Part shown: piece by piece, positions 4,382 through 5,486 of the stretch
How the letters are laid out: each line of letters opens with the position of its first letter
Numbering within the stretch: position 1 is the first letter of the stretch
Assembly: GCA_003136915.1 (NCBI GenBank)
Contig: PLEB01000121.1
Span: forward strand, 1,827-7,312
Direction: 5' to 3'
Source of the DNA: Chitinophagaceae bacterium
Lineage (GTDB): Bacteria; Bacteroidota; Bacteroidia; Chitinophagales; Chitinophagaceae
Length of the DNA: 5,486 bases
Made by a program: the position numbers and the translations under genes
The notes under the pieces: model-generated
The model's database searches: none
Seen by the model: the letters and a program-made list of their open reading frames with translations, nothing else
What the model was told of the DNA's origin: nothing

Positions 4382-5486
4382 ATGGCAAAGCAAATTAAAG
4401 TAGCGAATCCGGTGGTGGAACTGGATGGTGATGAGATGACCCGGATCATCTGGAAATTTATCAAAGACAAGCTGATCCTCCCTTACCTTGAACTGGATAT
4501 TAAATATTTTGATCTCGGCATAGAATCGCGCGACCGTACGAATGATGAGATCACGGTGGATGCCGCCAAAGCCATACTGAAATATGGTGTAGGGATAAAG
4601 TGTGCAACCATCACGCCGGACGAAGCACGCGTAAAGGAATTTCAGCTGAAGCAGATGTGGAAAAGCCCCAATGGCACAATCCGGAATATCCTTGATGGTA
4701 CAGTATTCCGCGAACCCATTGTGATTAAAAATATCCCGCGTCTCGTTCCTAACTGGACGGCGCCGATTATTGTAGGGAGGCATGCATTTGGCGATCAGTA
4801 TCGCGCTACGGACACCGTAATAAAAGGTAAAGGGAAACTCACGATGACTTTTACTCCTGCCGATGGCAGCGAACCAAAGGTATTTGAAGTGTATGAATTC
4901 AAGGGCGATGGCGTAGCCCTGAGCATGTACAATACCGATGAAAGCATCCAGGGTTTTGCAAGAAGCTGTTTCAATATGGCTCTAAGCAAAAAATGGCCAC
5001 TTTATCTCTCCACAAAAAATACAATTCTCAAGAAATACGACGGACGTTTCAAGGATATTTTTGAAACAATTTATGAAATGGAGTTTAAGGAGAAATTCCG
5101 CGATGCCGGTATTACTTACGAGCACCGACTGATTGATGATATGGTAGCCAGCGCATTGAAGTGGCACGGTAATTTTGTATGGGCCTGCAAAAATTATGAT
5201 GGCGACGTTCAAAGCGATACGGTCGCCCAGGGATTCGGATCACTCGGATTGATGACATCCGTGCTGATCACACCGGATGGGAATATCATGGAAGCAGAAG
5301 CGGCCCATGGAACCGTCACCCGCCATTACCGCGATCATCAGCAGGGAAAGCCAACATCTACCAATCCGATTGCCTCCATCTTTGCCTGGACGAGGGGCCT
5401 TGCCTTCAGAGGAAAGCTGGATCACCATCCGGAACTGATCCATTTTTGTGAAACGCTGGAACAGGTTTGTATTGAAACTGTGGAAA
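4382..5486 (+). CDS. icd: NADP-dependent isocitrate dehydrogenase, eukaryote-like homodimeric type (3' end outside window)
   Basis: Oxidative decarboxylation of isocitrate to 2-oxoglutarate with NADPH formation, a cytosolic TCA-cycle step requiring Mg2+ or Mn2+. The 368 visible residues align almost without gaps to what I recall of human IDH1. Substrate-binding KSPNGTIRN is at 94-102 (S95). [10 protein letters not shown] (132-141) holds the catalytic-site arginine (R133, human R132) and Y140. [16 protein letters not shown] (210-225) includes K212. [11 protein letters not shown] (246-256) and [11 protein letters not shown] (269-279) supply metal ligands D252, D275 and D279. [13 protein letters not shown] (305-317) contains R314 and H315 of the NADP 2'-phosphate region, supporting NADP over [18 protein letters not shown] (326-340) follows. 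Full-length enzymes have about 405-415 residues, so some 40 are missing. The ATG at 4382 is the first possible start, as an in-frame TGA lies at 4376-4378. It has its own promoter and faces the Crp/Fnr gene divergently. This is distinct from E. coli-type Icd and from the large monomeric form. Confidence 0.97.
   Translation, partial: MAKQIKVANPVVELDGDEMTRIIWKFIKDKLILPYLELDIKYFDLGIESRDRTNDEITVDAAKAILKYGVGIKCATITPDEARVKEFQLKQMWKSPNGTIRNILDGTVFREPIVIKNIPRLVPNWTAPIIVGRHAFGDQYRATDTVIKGKGKLTMTFTPADGSEPKVFEVYEFKGDGVALSMYNTDESIQGFARSCFNMALSKKWPLYLSTKNTILKKYDGRFKDIFETIYEMEFKEKFRDAGITYEHRLIDDMVASALKWHGNFVWACKNYDGDVQSDTVAQGFGSLGLMTSVLITPDGNIMEAEAAHGTVTRHYRDHQQGKPTSTNPIASIFAWTRGLAFRGKLDHHPELIHFCETLEQVCIETVE

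Noticed and set aside
4238..4783. Minus-strand 181-codon open frame
   Set aside because: It is antisense to the start of icd and its promoter region; icd conservation decides the strand.
1..5486. CRISPR array, tRNA, insertion sequence or prophage remnants
   Set aside because: Reading both strands, I found no regularly spaced repeats, no terminal inverted repeats with a transposase frame, and no tRNA-like cloverleaf.

Overview
The window looks like chromosomal DNA from a Bacteroidota member, most likely near Chitinophagaceae/Sphingobacteriia (inference). Reasons: the alpha-glucan phosphorylase has the distinctive N-terminus I associate with that phylum; the Crp/Fnr regulator is short (194 aa), as is usual there; start codons lack a strong Shine-Dalgarno; and a near-perfect Bacteroidota promoter (TTTG, 19 nt, TAnnTTTG) precedes icd. 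The five genes are tightly packed and look like housekeeping or metabolic genes. I see no mobile element, tRNA, rRNA, CRISPR array or phage gene.

Layout: (1) 1-564, minus strand: N-terminal 188 residues of an alpha-glucan (glycogen) phosphorylase, cut by the left edge. (2) 607-1584, minus strand: a 325-aa probable lipoprotein of no family I recognise, 42 nt upstream of the phosphorylase gene and possibly co-transcribed with it. (3) 1585-1724: divergent regulatory region with a promoter-like element enclosed by a 7-bp inverted repeat. (4) 1725-3605, plus strand: an NRAMP (MntH-type) divalent metal transporter fused to a C-terminal universal stress protein (USP) domain. (5) 3600-4184, minus strand: a Crp/Fnr-family regulator, converging on the transporter gene with a 6-nt overlap; one TTATAA hexamer supplies both stop codons and sits inside a hairpin. 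(6) 4185-4381: a 197-nt divergent regulatory region with three inverted repeats and the icd promoter. (7) 4382-5486, plus strand: NADP-dependent isocitrate dehydrogenase of the eukaryote-like homodimeric type, cut by the right edge about 40 residues before its expected end.

How the parts may work together: isocitrate dehydrogenase makes NADPH and 2-oxoglutarate and needs Mn2+ or Mg2+, and the NRAMP protein would import Mn2+ or Fe2+. The Crp/Fnr protein lies between the two genes and is the natural candidate regulator of icd, of itself, or of both, but nothing in the sequence proves this. The phosphorylase serves glycogen breakdown. I found no clearly undescribed multi-gene system. The points most worth a second look are the NRAMP-USP fusion, the inverted repeats at the two divergent promoters, and the shared-stop hairpin. 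No stretch over 300 bases lacks a gene.
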